A stretch of DNA of 64,000 nt from positions 76,267,891-76,331,890 of the forward strand of contig CM049317.1 in NCBI GenBank assembly GCA_026874595.1. The letters are read 5' to 3'. Origin of the DNA: Sipunculus nudus. Taxonomy: Eukaryota; Annelida; Sipuncula; Golfingiida; Sipunculidae. Each line of letters opens with the position of its first letter. The stretch's first letter is position 1. The position numbers and the translations under genes are program-made. Below are positions 12,880 through 25,083 of this stretch, piece after piece. The notes beneath the pieces were generated by a model that was given only the letters and a program-made list of their open reading frames with translations, was not told where the DNA came from and ran no database searches.

Positions 12880-13262
12880 TTTGTTGGAGGTAACCGCCTC
12901 CATTTTTTAATGCTACCTTAACTGAATATATGTACATCTGCAGATTTCCATTCCGGTTTCGGACTACGTGATAGGGCAGTATCACACGCTTCCTTTCATT
13001 TTATATCCTGGCGTTAACCAGGCCCGGTGACTACTGCACCTGCGGGCCCTGGGTTGGTAATCATACCACCGAGGATCCCCTAAAGGCGCACTCGTTTGTG
13101 AGTGAAACACGGCCGTTGGGCACGACCTTCCCATTATGCCTGCAGAGCGCTCACCATGGGCGGGGGCCGACCGTGAAAAACCTCACCGCCTCGGCTGAGA
13201 TTCGAACTCACGATTTCCCGGCTTTGAGTCCTGCGCTCCACCCCTGAGCCACAGAAGCCGGT
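12880..13262 (-). mobile_element. tRNA-derived SINE, second family
   Basis: On the minus strand the element begins with a tRNA-like head: A-box-like TGTGGCTCAGGGGTGG and B-box-like GAGTTCGAATCTC. A body with GTGAGCGCTCTGCAGG and a GAGGATCC-type block follows. A diverged copy of the whole stretch, including the tail shared at TGTACATCTG, lies at 42295-42690 in an intron of receptor E. Finding two independent copies in one window suggests an abundant family. Confidence 0.7.
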
Positions 13263-13599
13263 AAGATGACTAAAGTTATAAATTTTAGCTTATAATAGCT
13301 TGATAACTAACCTTTGAACAGGTAATACAACTAAACTGACCACACGTGATAATAAAAAGCAAATTGAAAGACATAACACCCCCCCCCTTCCCCCTTAATG
13401 TAATCATTGGTCGGCAGCTTTTCAATGATCGCAGGAGGACATGTTCAGTCATTTGCATTCTTTGTAATGGGTACAGTGTGAATGATGACAAAAGGACAAA
13501 AGAACGACGCTGTTTTAATGAAGAATTTCTATTATTCCAGTTCTTTATTAAATATTTTATTATCTTTATTTCCACACCCTAATTCCTCCTGCGTTGATT

Positions 13600-14550
13600 G
13601 ATTGAATTGATTCCGTGAACCTGACGATTTTGTATATTTATTTAGTTGTCTCATTTTAAGATACAGAATAGTGCTGCTGCAAAAAAAAATACCTTAAACG
13701 TGATCATTCTTTAGTTCAAAATACCTTTAGATTTAGGTTGTCAATCATCTCTTTTAATCCGAATAATTTATTGTTTTGCGGTCGTCTTGTAACCCATTTT
13801 GTGATAATTCCAGTGTCTCTAGTGATGGCTTATTATAGTATTTTTAATTAACTATATCTCTGATCTGCACCAAACAAACTTAAATGTACTTTAAAGACTG
13901 TTTCATGTGTCAGATAAGCAGAGGCTGTTTAACAAAAAAATGATGTTAGGTGGACAGGGGCTGCCATAAAGGTATTCTAAATCAGCATGATATACCAACA
14001 ACTAGTTTGGATAAAAACACAGAGTAAAGCTGAATAGAAGGCAAGGTCTTCTTCCATACTAAAATTTGTGTTCTTAAAGATCTTAATCAGTATATTTTAA
14101 CCTCCCATACCACAAAACGTTCAATTGTTCTTTCGGTTCATACAAGGATTCATCTCAATTCATAACAAAGTAAGTTTTTGACATGGACTGTTCAATTGTT
14201 TTCTATGATTCATAGCCCTATACCTTTCATTTTAAATCAGCATTCGCTGCATACAGATAGTTACTTTGTTCATACCAAATAGTACAGCTATACATAAAAT
14301 GCATGATAATATATATAGCTTTAATTTTTTTAATATATGTATAATAAAAGAACAGTTCGACAAAATAAACGACGCATTATCATTGAAAATAAGAAATAAT
14401 ATGTTCTCTTGATTTTTAATAATAATGCGTCGTTCATTTAACGGTCGATTCTTTCATTAACAGTAACTTTTTTTCGAATAATTGCATAGCTGTTATTTAC
14501 ATGTACTCACAGAAACATTTACTGTTAATATATATGGATTATCGTCATTT
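13600..14550 (+). repeat. Lectin-unit flank repeat with an inverted-repeat hairpin (about 14365-14437)
   Basis: The stretch is related to 19970-20950 and to 27015-27719 plus 31542-31700. Landmarks are TTTAGTTGTCTCATTTT, AATACCTTAAACGTGATCATT and the ACTGTTAATA-TGGATTATCGTCATTTGAAAC tail. Near its end, arms ACGACGCATTAT and ATAATGCGTCGT, each extended by ATTGAAAAT-like bases, face each other and can form a hairpin of about 20 bp. The 12420-12650 segment is a further partial copy of the tail. Confidence 0.6.
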
Positions 14551-14889
14551 GAAACACAAAAAAAAACATTATATTGATACGTGTGTGCATCTTAACGACA
14601 GTATTCAATTCATTTAATGTCTCCTATAAAAGAAGACTATATCTTTTTTTTTCTTTTATAATACCTCGTCTCAGGTTGAAAATCATAGGGGAGGCATGAC
14701 CGAATTGTTCCTTGCCTCTTATTTTGGATTTACCGGTAAGATCTGCAATATCTTATCTTAAAATACCTGCTACATAAAAGGCAAAATTGTTAGTGGCCAG
14801 CATATAAATATTCTAATCTTATGTTTACTTTTAAAATTCATTCAGTCATGTTTTGATATCTTTATAATTATCATTTTAACGGGAATCGC

Positions 14890-15279
14890 CATTGTCACTG
14901 CAGTGAGAACAAGAAGTTATAATCGCGAATCGCAAATATTTACAGGCTTCATGAATAATTTATCCCTCCCAACACAATATGAACAGCAAGCCTTATTCAC
15001 AGGCCCAACTGATTAATCTTTACTGGTTACTTCTTTTCGTAAAATGTTGAAAAGGAAAATGCAGATTGTTTGAAATTCGCCTTTTAATCAGGCGTATGCT
15101 AATTAATAACATGTTTGTGTCACCGCTATTAAACACTGTGAACTGTGCCTTTGTAATGGCGCAAAAAAAATAATCACACTTAAGATCGGACTTATTTACA
15201 CTTGTTCTCTTACAGGTGGAAATAATATAATGTATTCTCTGTGAATATTGCGTGGGATGGCCAGAGTGGAAGGACAAAA
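14890..15279 (+). promoter_or_regulatory. 5' flank of lectin gene B, conserved with gene A
   Basis: The stretch is related to about 200-618. It includes the CCCAACACAATATGAACAGCA block and the GAGTGGAAGGACAAAAATG start context, which differ little between A and B. It is a candidate shared promoter and 5' UTR; no specific factor site is claimed. Confidence 0.4.
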
Positions 15280-18200
15280 ATGAAACAACTCTTTCTTTTA
15301 GTATTTATCGCAGGTAAGGCCAATAATCAAAAGACCTTTTTCTCTCAGAATACCTCAACATTTATAATATGATAGAATGTTATGTTGTAACTACTTACAT
15401 CACACTTCATTTATTCTCAAACAAAATACTTCTACCTACATTTATTCATTATATATTGACACATATAAAACTACCAAAAATATCAAAATATTATGTTTTT
15501 TAATCGTAATTATAAAGACAAATATGGGAGTACCGATTTACGATATGTTTGTTGTAAATTGGTGAATGCTTTGAACCAAATTTATACGACTTTTGAACTA
15601 ATGACTATAATGCAATTTTCATGAATATCAAAGTAGTTTATCGCACTTTAAAGCCCTTATAAATATATCAATATATATTAACATATAAACATAAGGTTAC
15701 ATGAGAGTGGGTTGTAGTTGCCCGTCCAAGGCCGGTGGTTTTCTCCGGGTACTCCGGTTTCCTCCACTCCTGCAGACTACCGAACGCCATCACCGGAGCC
15801 ATTGAGAGTGCCGCGATTAGTTATAATAACTATTTGTACAACCCATGTAAATAAATAAGTTAAAAAAAAATAAAATAAAAATTACAGAAGAATCTCCGTA
15901 TATATTTAAATACATACATATATATTTATATATATATATAGTAGGTATAATGGAAATGCGGTCCCGTTATACAGGTATAATGGAATGAACCATTGACACG
16001 CTGGTCACCGTTTTATCGATAGTAGGTCTGGTTGGGGGGGGGGGGGGTCATTAATCTTCATGCACACGCGCTCAACTGAGTTGTCATGTGCCGTTTACTG
16101 GCCTGCTGGTCATTTCTGTGTAGGTGGTCGTAGGGACCACAACGTTTTATTTGCATTAATATGGGGGCCATCAAAAATAGTTCACACACATCCAACAAGG
16201 GCATATGGTTGCTAGTCAGATTAACCAGTTTTGCGAACGGCGTTTTGCATCTGGTGACCTTTCATTTTTCACACATAGAAAATCGACAACATAAGGTTAC
16301 GTTTTTTTTTGTGATTGTAAACATTTCCGCATGTATCGTGTTAACAGACAAATTGCTGACAAACATTCGTCATGGAAGAACTTTTCGTAACAATAATTAC
16401 CTACATCTCTTTAATATGTACACAGAATCACAAATCACAGATAGCCTACGGAAAATATAAGGCTTTGTTATTTAAGGGCTTTATCCTATGGCTTGCTGTT
16501 AATATTATTGTTTCTCTTACAGTTAACACAGCTTCTATTGGTTTAGAAGGAAAGTGGACCAAACAAAGGAAGGGAATCGAGAAATGGCTTTATACAAAAC
16601 CTGGACTGCATTATAATGATAAGGTCGTGTCCATTTTGAAAATGATTAGCACCCTTGAGAGAACCATGAAGCGTCTTCAATGCAGTGAGTAGATATGATA
16701 ACATACTGTGATTAGAACAAAACAACAAATTAGATCAAGCACTAATCTAGCCGGGCAGCGGAATTATGCATTTGTTTTCAAGTGTTTTAAATACTAAATG
16801 ATTGTATGTTTTATAATCTATCTAACAAAATACTTGGATATTCGACTCTATTTTTCCATAAATCTTCAAAGAAATGTGGACAAATCAAAGCCTTTTGATA
16901 TATCTTCTAAGATATTTGATACCTAACTAGGCACAAAGTTATTCTGACTGATTCAGAAATGGTTAATATTATGTCCTGCAGAATGGTTTAATACCTAACC
17001 TGGCAGTTAAATCCAAGGTAGCTGTGCAGTTAATCTACGAGCAGCATGATGAATCAAGAATCTGAATGCAAGATTTATTTTTTTTATTTTTATAAGGCAT
17101 TAACCTTTACTGCCTGACTGATACAAGCTATATTTTCACAATCGTTTCCATAAGGTCAATCATCAAAACAATATACACAGTTTCAGTATTCTTGAGTTAA
17201 CGATTTTAGTTTCATTGGTAACCTGTGTTTCAGGCTAGTAACCATAAGGACAGTTCGCAATTTTCATAACCATGAATTCCAGGTGACTTTAATATTGATC
17301 GGATGAATAGTCATCAGCAGAGAAGTTCCGAGTTACTGTTGACAATGTAAACAATCAATCACCAGAAAATTTGCATAATTTGGGCAACTCTCTCAAACAG
17401 AACACACGTAGTCTGAACCAGAAACCTGTCCGTATGTTTTTGTGGATTTTTTTTTATTAAAAGGAGACAATGTAAAAGATCTAGGCCAAAGGTAACGAGC
17501 TATTTCGCTGGCTGCTGGTTATGGTAAGCTGTTGGGCATTACAACCCGACCCTAACTGGCTCATGAGGCCGGAGCTTATCCCGGTTTTGTAGTGTGAAGC
17601 CACTTAGGAGTTTAACTCCTCCAAGATGGGACGACAGTCCATTGCTGGTTACCCTCCCAGTAAACTGGTACCCATTTCTACTGGTTGGTGAACAGAGGTA
17701 CACTTGTGGTTGTGAGGTTGCCTAACGGTCTCTGCACGGTAAGGGTCTGACCGGCATTCGAACTCAGGACCTCTCGGTCATGAACCCGGCACCTTTACCA
17801 TTACATCACCGCCCCCTCCTCGCTGACTACTGAGTGAATAATAATGTCTTACCATGCACTGAATTCGTATGCTACAAATAGTCTAAAATATGACATTTCA
17901 CAAAAACTGTGATATATTTTTCACTGATGATCAGAGATACAGCAATTCAAGCTGATGACGTCAGTCAATCCGACGTTATACGAGACAGACGTTTGTGACG
18001 TCTTCGTGACGTAATTTTTGTCTTATAAAAAGTTATCGCAACCATCGCGTTTTGGGGGTTTATTAGTATAATTTGGTCAAAGGGGCGGAGCATATGGGCT
18101 GTGGTGGTTAGTTCAATAAAAGGTGGGATTTTTTTTTTCAAGAGCTCCAGTGTGAACAGCCGTTTGACTACCTGTTCACAAACGATCGACACCACGGGAA

Positions 18201-18804
18201 CTCCTGCTATGAATTCCTGCCACATACGTTAGTTAATCATGACAGGGCGCGTAGACTGTGCGAAGATCATCAGGCGCGTCTTGTCAGCATTGAAGCAGAA
18301 GATGAGATGAAGCATCTTCAAAAAACAATTGAGGACAAAGAGGAGTTGACCGTAAAAAGTACAGCCATATTCTATATATTATTAAATAAATATTCATAAA
18401 ATTAAATCACATATGGGTAAAATAAATTGACCACAAGAACTTTAGGAAAACTATTTACATTCCATTTATACCAGTCTTTTTGTATTTATGCTTTATTTTA
18501 AAAGGTAAAGCTTTAATTTTGCAAATATTGTGCTTCAGGCCTGTTTGAAGATTGGGCTGGGTACTGGACATCCGGGTCGGACGAGAAAAAGGAAGGTCAC
18601 TGGATGTGGGGAGCTACAGGCCGGAAGGTCACGTACACAAAGTGGAAACGCAATGAACCTAACAGTCTCTTGCCAGGGGAGGATTATATAGCATTCTCCT
18701 CAAAAGTTTTCGCCTGGTTTGACGTCATTGATTCTTTCAAGAATGCAGTAATATGTGAGAAAAAAGCACAATGTATCCCGTTAAAGACAAACAGTGATCC
18801 TTGA
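15280..18804 (+). CDS. Lectin B: secreted single-CTLD C-type lectin, 4 exons, 225 aa
   Basis: Exons 15280-15313, 16523-16684, 18143-18358 and 18539-18804 join in phase 1 to 678 nt, open throughout. The signal peptide (MKQLFLLVFIA) and neck (LEGKWTKQRKGIEKWLY) closely follow lectin A, then one CTLD with ARRLC, EPN (NEPNSLLPGED), WFD and VICEK. The extra Cys of A in GCAWFD is Phe here (VFAWFD), and the second/third canonical CTLD cysteines are missing in both. The third exon is one codon longer than in A and the C-terminus ends KTNSDP, slightly longer. Sugar binding is inferred from EPN. The frame is intact despite drifting introns, which argues for selection. Confidence 0.85.
15700..15895 (+). 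mobile_element. Short retroposon fragment with A-rich tail
   Basis: The stretch holds the GC-rich block GGTGGTTTTCTCCGGGTACT followed by CCGGTTTCCTCC, then AATAAATAAG and an A-rich tail (about 15860-15895). The block recurs in dispersed short elements of marine invertebrates, from general knowledge. The A-rich end fits a SINE or truncated LINE 3' end inside intron 1 of gene B; gene A has no counterpart. Confidence 0.5.
16034..16047. repeat. Poly-G tract
   Basis: Fourteen consecutive G in intron 1 of lectin B; a potential G-quadruplex or a sequencing-length ambiguity. Confidence 0.9.
17531..17816 (-). mobile_element. tRNA-derived SINE in intron 2 of lectin B
   Basis: Orthologous to the SINE at 2912-3205: same orientation, same intron, same body landmarks (GTGTGAAGCCACTTAGGAG on the + strand; B-box-like CATTCGAACTCAGG). 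The differences between the two copies measure divergence since the gene duplication. Confidence 0.75.
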
Positions 18805-18999
18805 ATCTCACGTCAGGAAGGGAAAGTTGATATAATAATCATGCGTCTCGCTTAACGCAGACAGTGCTCTTTGTCTCTCACACAGGGGAGAAAAGTGCAC
18901 CTTTATTGGGAATTCTGTAACCAAGTCAGACATATTCTGTCTACTACTGACTTACATTTTCAGGATCCTTGTATATATTTTGATTTAAACATAATGTCA

Positions 19000-19660
19000 T
19001 ATCATTGGATGTGGTGTATCTCCACATTGTGTGGAATTAAGTTGCAATTAATAGTGTAATATTGTCATGATACCGTAACATGTCCTTAAGTCGTTTGCTA
19101 ATACAGCCCCTTTGCAACATAAACCTTACGTGCTATCACAGTACTTCCTCGTATATATTTTTAAATGGTTATCGACTTCTGGATTATTTCCTAACCCCAT
19201 GCGCGTAAAACCAGAAATCCAGGCTTGGTGATAACATATCATTATATTTATATAAATACCTTCTTCCTCATTCAATAGAGAGTGCAACCTACATATCATC
19301 AACCTATTCATTTCAAATGGTAAAAAAGAGCTTGAAGGCTCTAGGAGAGAGCCAAATGCGACCATGTTGCGGAATCCCAATGTGAAAAAAAAGCATAGCA
19401 TTAAATTCTAAGTGGCAATGTATTTGTAGTGCACCTTCAACATTGTATCCCTTAAGGTAATACTAAATACGATACAGCCCATGGCAATCTCAATTATTAA
19501 ATGAGGACACGTGCCCTATAAGCCACACTTAAATTGAGCATTATCTTTGTATGTTTAGTAATAACATAGTAATAGTAATAACGATAGTAATAACACTTGT
19601 TGTGACTCACACCCGAGAAGTGTTGGGTTCTACTCCTAATATGAAATATTGTCTTTGACA
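19000..19660 (+). repeat. 3' flank of lectin B, duplicated unit sequence
   Basis: Related to 4360-5060 and 10476-11000. Includes the ATTGGATGTGGTGTATCTCC block just after the lectin stop region and the AATGAGGACACGTGCCC block. No gene. Confidence 0.6.
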
Positions 19661-19698
19661 TTAACTAGATATTTACAATCGGCGAGCGGTCATAAGAA

Positions 19699-19744
19699 CC
19701 CCCGCCCCCCCCCCGCCCCCCCCCCCCCCCAACACACACACATA
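19699..19744. repeat. Poly-C / CA low-complexity tract
   Basis: Runs of C broken by single G, followed by ACACACACACA. Confidence 0.9.
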
Positions 19745-20726
19745 CGACAATAGCAATGGCTTGCACGATATTGAAAATTTGGTAATGGTAAAAAACATAT
19801 ATCCGGTGCAAATGTATGACCTATAAGACTAAAATTGTGCACAAAGTTAATCTAAAAGAAAACCGTCATATTGGAGATCTTGTGCTAACGAGAGCGAAAG
19901 GATGGAAACAGAAAAAAATACATTTTAAAATCGATGATTTTGCACTCACAAGTAAATCCGGTCATTTTGTAAATTTATTCAGTTGCCTCATTTTTAGATA
20001 GAGGAAACAACCTTAACTCTGACATACAATACTCATATACTTTTATGTAACACTTTAAGGAGAAGGTTGTCAATCTTTAATTAATCCAAACCATTAATTG
20101 TTGCTTTTGTTTAATTCCATTATCTCTAGTGAACTTCTGTGAGATACAGAAAATAGTTCTGCTATGAAATACCTTTACCTTGGTCATTCATTCATTGAAA
20201 ATTTTAAAAACATGAAAGTCAATAATTTTCTTTTAATCCGATTCTAATTGTTGCCTCCGTGCTTTTTGTTCAGTTAACTCTGTTTCCGTTCAGCACTCAA
20301 ACGTACTGAATGTACATAAAGACTGTTTAATGTGTCAGCTAAGTAGAGGGTGTTTAACAAAAACGACGTAGGCGTATAAGGACTGTCACAAATGTATTCT
20401 AATTCAACATGACACACCAGTAGCTACTTTGGATAAAGCTGAATAGTATGCAAGGTCTTGGTCCATACAAAAACATGTTTTCCTTTAAGTTCTTTAACCA
20501 GTATATTTGAACCTTACTTACCACTTAACCTTTTATAATTATGTCGCTTAATGCCGAGATTCACCTCTGTTCAGAACAATATAAGTTATTGTCATGGATT
20601 AATTGTTCTCAATTCCTCATAGAACTACACCATTAATTTCATATCAGCAGTTGTTCCATACATGTAGTTACCTAGTTCATTCCAAAGTAGTACAGCTGCA
20701 GATAAAATAAATAATAAAATAATTGC

Positions 20727-20762
<36 letters not shown>

Positions 20763-20990
20763 AATCTACGACGCATTATTATTGAAAATGGGGAAAATAT
20801 ATATTTTCTTGATTTTCAATAATTATGCATCGTTCATTCTATGTTAGATCCTTTTATTAACAGTGGCTTTGATTCGAAATATAGCTCAGATGTTATTTAC
20901 AGATACAGACGGGGAATCGTGTCGTTCTTTTAATGTTATGAAACTGATAAAACTAACATGTGCTGTTAATAAATGGATTATCGTCATTTG
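19740..20990 (+). repeat. Lectin-unit flank repeat with hairpin arms (about 20767-20836)
   Basis: Related to 11120-11350 and 13600-14550 and to the split copy at 27015-27719/31542-31800. The hairpin arms (ACGACGCATTATTATTGAAAA against ATTATGCATCGT) are kept, here right after a (TA)n run at 20731-20759. Confidence 0.6.
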
Positions 20991-21337
20991 AAACATATAA
21001 CACCCATTTTATTAATACATGTTTGCATATGAACGACTGACCTAATTTCACGTGGCGTCTCCCACATACGAACGCTTTATCGTTTTATCGTTTTCGATAA
21101 AACGTTTTTCACAGGTTAAAAAAAATCATTGTGAGCGGCAAGACAAAGGTGTTCATCGCTTCATAATTTAGGTTAAAAGGTGAGACCTTACAAGTATGAA
21201 TTTACCAGTAACGTGTGCAATTAGAATATGGAATATACAGTTTACATGATAGTACGTACGTGATATACTGAAAGTAATGAATTGGCTAAATGATAGAGTT
21301 TATCGCAGTTTAAGAGTTTAGTAAAAACGATCCTTAC

Positions 21338-21515
21338 CTGCCAAGCAGAGAACGAATACTGACAAGTTCTCTATGTCACGAGACTGAGGCTTGGCAGGGT
21401 TCGCGTCGCGGTCCGTGTCATTGTCCGAATGAAAACAATAGGAACAACGGAAAACCGGTTGAGTAATGAGGAACCAAGCAAACAAGGCAACCAAGGCAAC
21501 TGCGGGGCAATTCAT
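21338..21515 (-). CDS. Candidate first exon of an unknown secreted protein (partial)
   Basis: On the minus strand, an ATG at 21515 opens a frame starting MNCPAVALVALFAWFLITQ, a good signal-peptide profile (hydrophobic core, then VFRCSYC), then a polar segment rich in Asp, Asn and Lys. The frame meets a strong donor (GGCAG|GTAAGG) after base 21338, ending in phase 1 like every other intron in this window. No following exon could be assigned with confidence below 21318 on that strand. Function unknown. It could be a chance frame; the donor and signal peptide together are the only support. Confidence 0.3.
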
Positions 21516-21604
21516 TGACCAGTTAGGCCAAGCTGATGATATGATACCTGCCAGGCAATTCAGTTATACCTGATAATATAATACGTGTTATCGGAGCCGT
21601 TACA

Positions 21605-21605
<1 letters not shown>

Positions 21606-21661
<56 letters not shown>
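21606..21661. repeat. (TA)n microsatellite
   Basis: Pure TA dinucleotide run of about 55 bases. Confidence 0.95.
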
Positions 21662-21663
<2 letters not shown>

Positions 21664-22089
21664 GGCTAACCATTATTGTTAGTTACAGAACGGGATCCCC
21701 TAAACAGTGTGCATCCGATAGCACATACATGTTGCCTGCGTCTTCTCGTCCAGGACATCTCACAAAGTCATTGCTCGGCGCCTGGTGCGTTTTTAAAAAG
21801 GATCTGTCTGGAGCACACGTGTTCATTATGCTTGCTTGTTACCATTACTTTATTGAGATGGTTTATGTTTATTCAGTAAACGTCCGTAGCGGCTCTCACC
21901 AGGAAATTTATACTGCTCATTATCACGGGAAACAACAACATTGGAATATGAGCTGTACAAGGTTTTTAAACAGTTCTTAAATTCCTTGATATAATTAACA
22001 TGTTTTTCATTTGTCAAAAAAATGAGTTGTTTAATTCCTCTATAAAATTGTCAATAACATAGTGCTTTAAATAAATAGATAGCGGAGAT

Positions 22090-22640
22090 TCCACATTTTA
22101 TCCCACACTAAGGCTATTGTTCGAAACACAGGCATTGTGCTTATTAGCCCCATTTTTCTGGAGCCTTTACATCGTTTAGCGCACCAAGTCCCTATAAGGC
22201 GCCAGATTTCTAGGATTTTCGGTCTGGAGCGCGTTACATTTTGACCATCGGTTTGAGTTGGTTCTACATTCTAGCGCGAGCCAGACGCTGTCTGGCGCGG
22301 TCTACATTTGTGCTTAGAACGTGCGTAAACAGAAGTATAGTGCGATCCAGCAAGGCTTGGCTGTCATGTGACTGGGATTTACCCATACGCGCAAGGGGGA
22401 ATCCAAACTAGACCCCGCTAGATTGCAGTATTTATCTGCGTGTAAACGCAATGCAAATTTTAGGCCGGGCCAAGTGCCATGCGGCCTAACTTGACAGGGT
22501 AGCGCGCTCTACAGGGTCACTTGGTCCGGCACAGTGTGAATGCAAGTTAAAATGTAGCCCGTTCCACATTTTTCTGGACCGGTCTAGCGCGCGCTACATT
22601 TTTTTAGTGTGAATTGGGCTATTGTCTCAAAGTATCTTAG
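22090..22640. mobile_element. GC-rich repeat-like island, possible MITE
   Basis: A block of much higher G+C than its flanks. It repeats related motifs: CATTTTTCTGGA at both ends, GTCTGGCGCGGTCTACATT in the middle, GGTCTAGCGCGCGCTACATT near the end, and GGCTATTGT just inside both edges. No coding frame. The layout suggests a non-autonomous element, but exact termini and target duplication are not clear. Confidence 0.4.
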
Positions 22641-25083
22641 GGAAGATATAAATGCGTGCAGTCAATATTTACCTACTTTTTAGTGTTCACCTTGTGTTAT
22701 AATAAATTATATTTAATATTCCTCTCTCTGTAGCTGTCTGTTTTTTTTTGTTTTTGTTTTTATTTTTGTTTTTTTTTATTCTTACAGTTGATTGCAATTA
22801 AATGCAAATTATTTACGTATTGTGATCATCATGCATAATATGTCTGGGATAATCATACTATTCTGTGAAAATGAGTTTGTATAATTTCCTCTGTCCTCTT
22901 TAAATGATTGCCTGTATCCTGATCTTTTGAACTCACTGCATACAAGCGATGCATAAATAAATTATGCACTTAACTCTCTGTAATTTGCAATTAGTAGGTG
23001 TTTCTGCCTGCAAACAAAACAAACACAGACACTTTATCAATTTTTTAGTCGGGCTATAAAAAAATACAAACGATCAATGACTCATCTGTTCCGCTTCATA
23101 ATTCACTTCCGCTCAGCAATCAACCATTTAAAGTCGAAAAGCGTGAGATAGTTCGAGCTAAGAGCATAGGAATGAAATTCAGACTTTTAGAAAAGAAACC
23201 AAAAAAAATCTTTCTTCTGGTTAGAATTTCATAAAAATAAAAGAAAGAAAGAGCATGACACTTCAAAAGGAAAAGCTTAATGTCTGCTCCGTTCAAACTA
23301 TCTATGTTTTTCCTAACGCCTTCCGGTCTTCTAGCAATAAAGAGTTTACAAACGGAGTACTGGCGGCCAGAGTGCCCTTACATCCTTCATCGAGGGACGC
23401 ACTTTAAGGCGCTATGAGGATGCAAATATTTTCTTTATTTCTTACACATACCTCATGGAATACAAGTATACTGTCACTTAAACTAAACTAGACCCATCGT
23501 TAAGGTACTCAATATATTTTTAACAACACCTAACCCGATCGTAAAAAAAAGTTCTGTTTTAGGGCAGCTTATTGGTAAATCCCTCCGCATGTTTGTTGAA
23601 TTTCTGACCGCATGAATCAAAGCATGCCTCGCACAGGTTCCTGAACAGAGCCAACTTATACGCGATACAGGAAACGAATCGTTACCATACAGACGTAGTT
23701 TTATTTTGGGTTGTGGGTTCGCATTTATTCTTCTTTCGTGTATTTCATCATTCGTAGCCTAATGTTTAGATTATAGACTGTTTACCACGATATTAATGCA
23801 ACATGTTGGATGACCACGTACTGCGGTGCGTTCTCGATATGGCTTGTATCACGACTCAAGTTACCAGCTAAAAGTACTCTAAAAGTACAAAGCTTGCTTT
23901 ACATTTTTTATAGAGAACAAATATCAAGAATCCTTCAGGTATACATTGAGAGAGAGCTAGAGAGAGTGAAGTGACAGAGCTCTTATGGCGAGAGTGGTTG
24001 GGATTGGTTAGGGAATTCATGGTTGCCCTAAGTATATTGTGGCAGCCCTTTTTGTATGTTTATCGGAGATTTGGCATGTTCATGTATTATTGTTATTATT
24101 ATTATTAGTAGTAGTAGTAGTAGTATTAGTATTAGTATCAGTATAATTGGGACGATTTTCATAATTGTTATACAATATACCATATCATTTCATTAAGAAT
24201 TATGTATTATCGAATGGATATACTGCATAAATTATATTTGTTCTGTCCTGCCAGAAGTTCTAACCTCGCAAATGTGACGGGGAGGTATTTTCTACTTTCA
24301 CTCTTGATAAGTTACAAAGACATCAGCAGATTAAATATTGTAAACAATCAGAATCAACAAGTGAAACAAAAAAATAAGTTCTCTTATATCACATCTACTT
24401 TAAATTCTTCTAAAAAAATAAATGAAAATATATATTAAGATTTAGATATACGTGACATGGGCTATCCTTAATTTTACCTAAAATATCGAAACAGAAAACA
24501 TAACTTAAGCCTCGAGATAAAAAGGTTTCTTTGATCTGATCATCCTATTGGAGCATCGTCCGTATTTATCCATCCAAAGTTTCTCTAATTTATATATGTC
24601 AAAAGGTTCAGCCGGTGTTGATGGCTAAACAAGTGACCTAAAGTTCTTTGAAAGCATAACTTCAAATTTCTGAGCCCATTGGAGGCATATTTTATCCAAG
24701 CAACAATTATTGGTTTTTGCGAGTATGTGGGGCACTACATTTTACATTTAAGTCCAAGTTTCATTCACTTTACAAAGTTAAAAAAGCGTAATGTTTCCTT
24801 TTAGGAAGTTAATAAAGTGCTTATAACACCGTCTCAAGCTGAACGAAATCGAATTTATGCTCCATTTTATCCGTAAAACATCACGGTGATAACGCTGCTG
24901 AGTGCAAATGTGCACCCGGCGATAACCGGTGGGCGTGGCTTCTGCGACGTCACATGTGGCACGGCTGGGTAAACATCACATGGGTCTACATGCCGCGTCT
25001 TGCCGGTCGTATTCTTGACTGCCGTGTTTTTTCCCCTCGACAAACACTGTATATCTTACACAGCATCAAAGTGACGAAACGAG
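22641..25083. other. Gene-free stretch, nothing recognised
   Basis: AT-rich sequence with a T-rich tract near 22740-22780 and short (ATT)/(AGT) triplet runs near 24085-24140. No exon, RNA gene or element is recognised. Confidence 0.5.

Noticed and set aside
13180-13262. tRNA gene on the minus strand
   Set aside because: The tRNA-like part is fused to a SINE body that recurs at 42295-42690.
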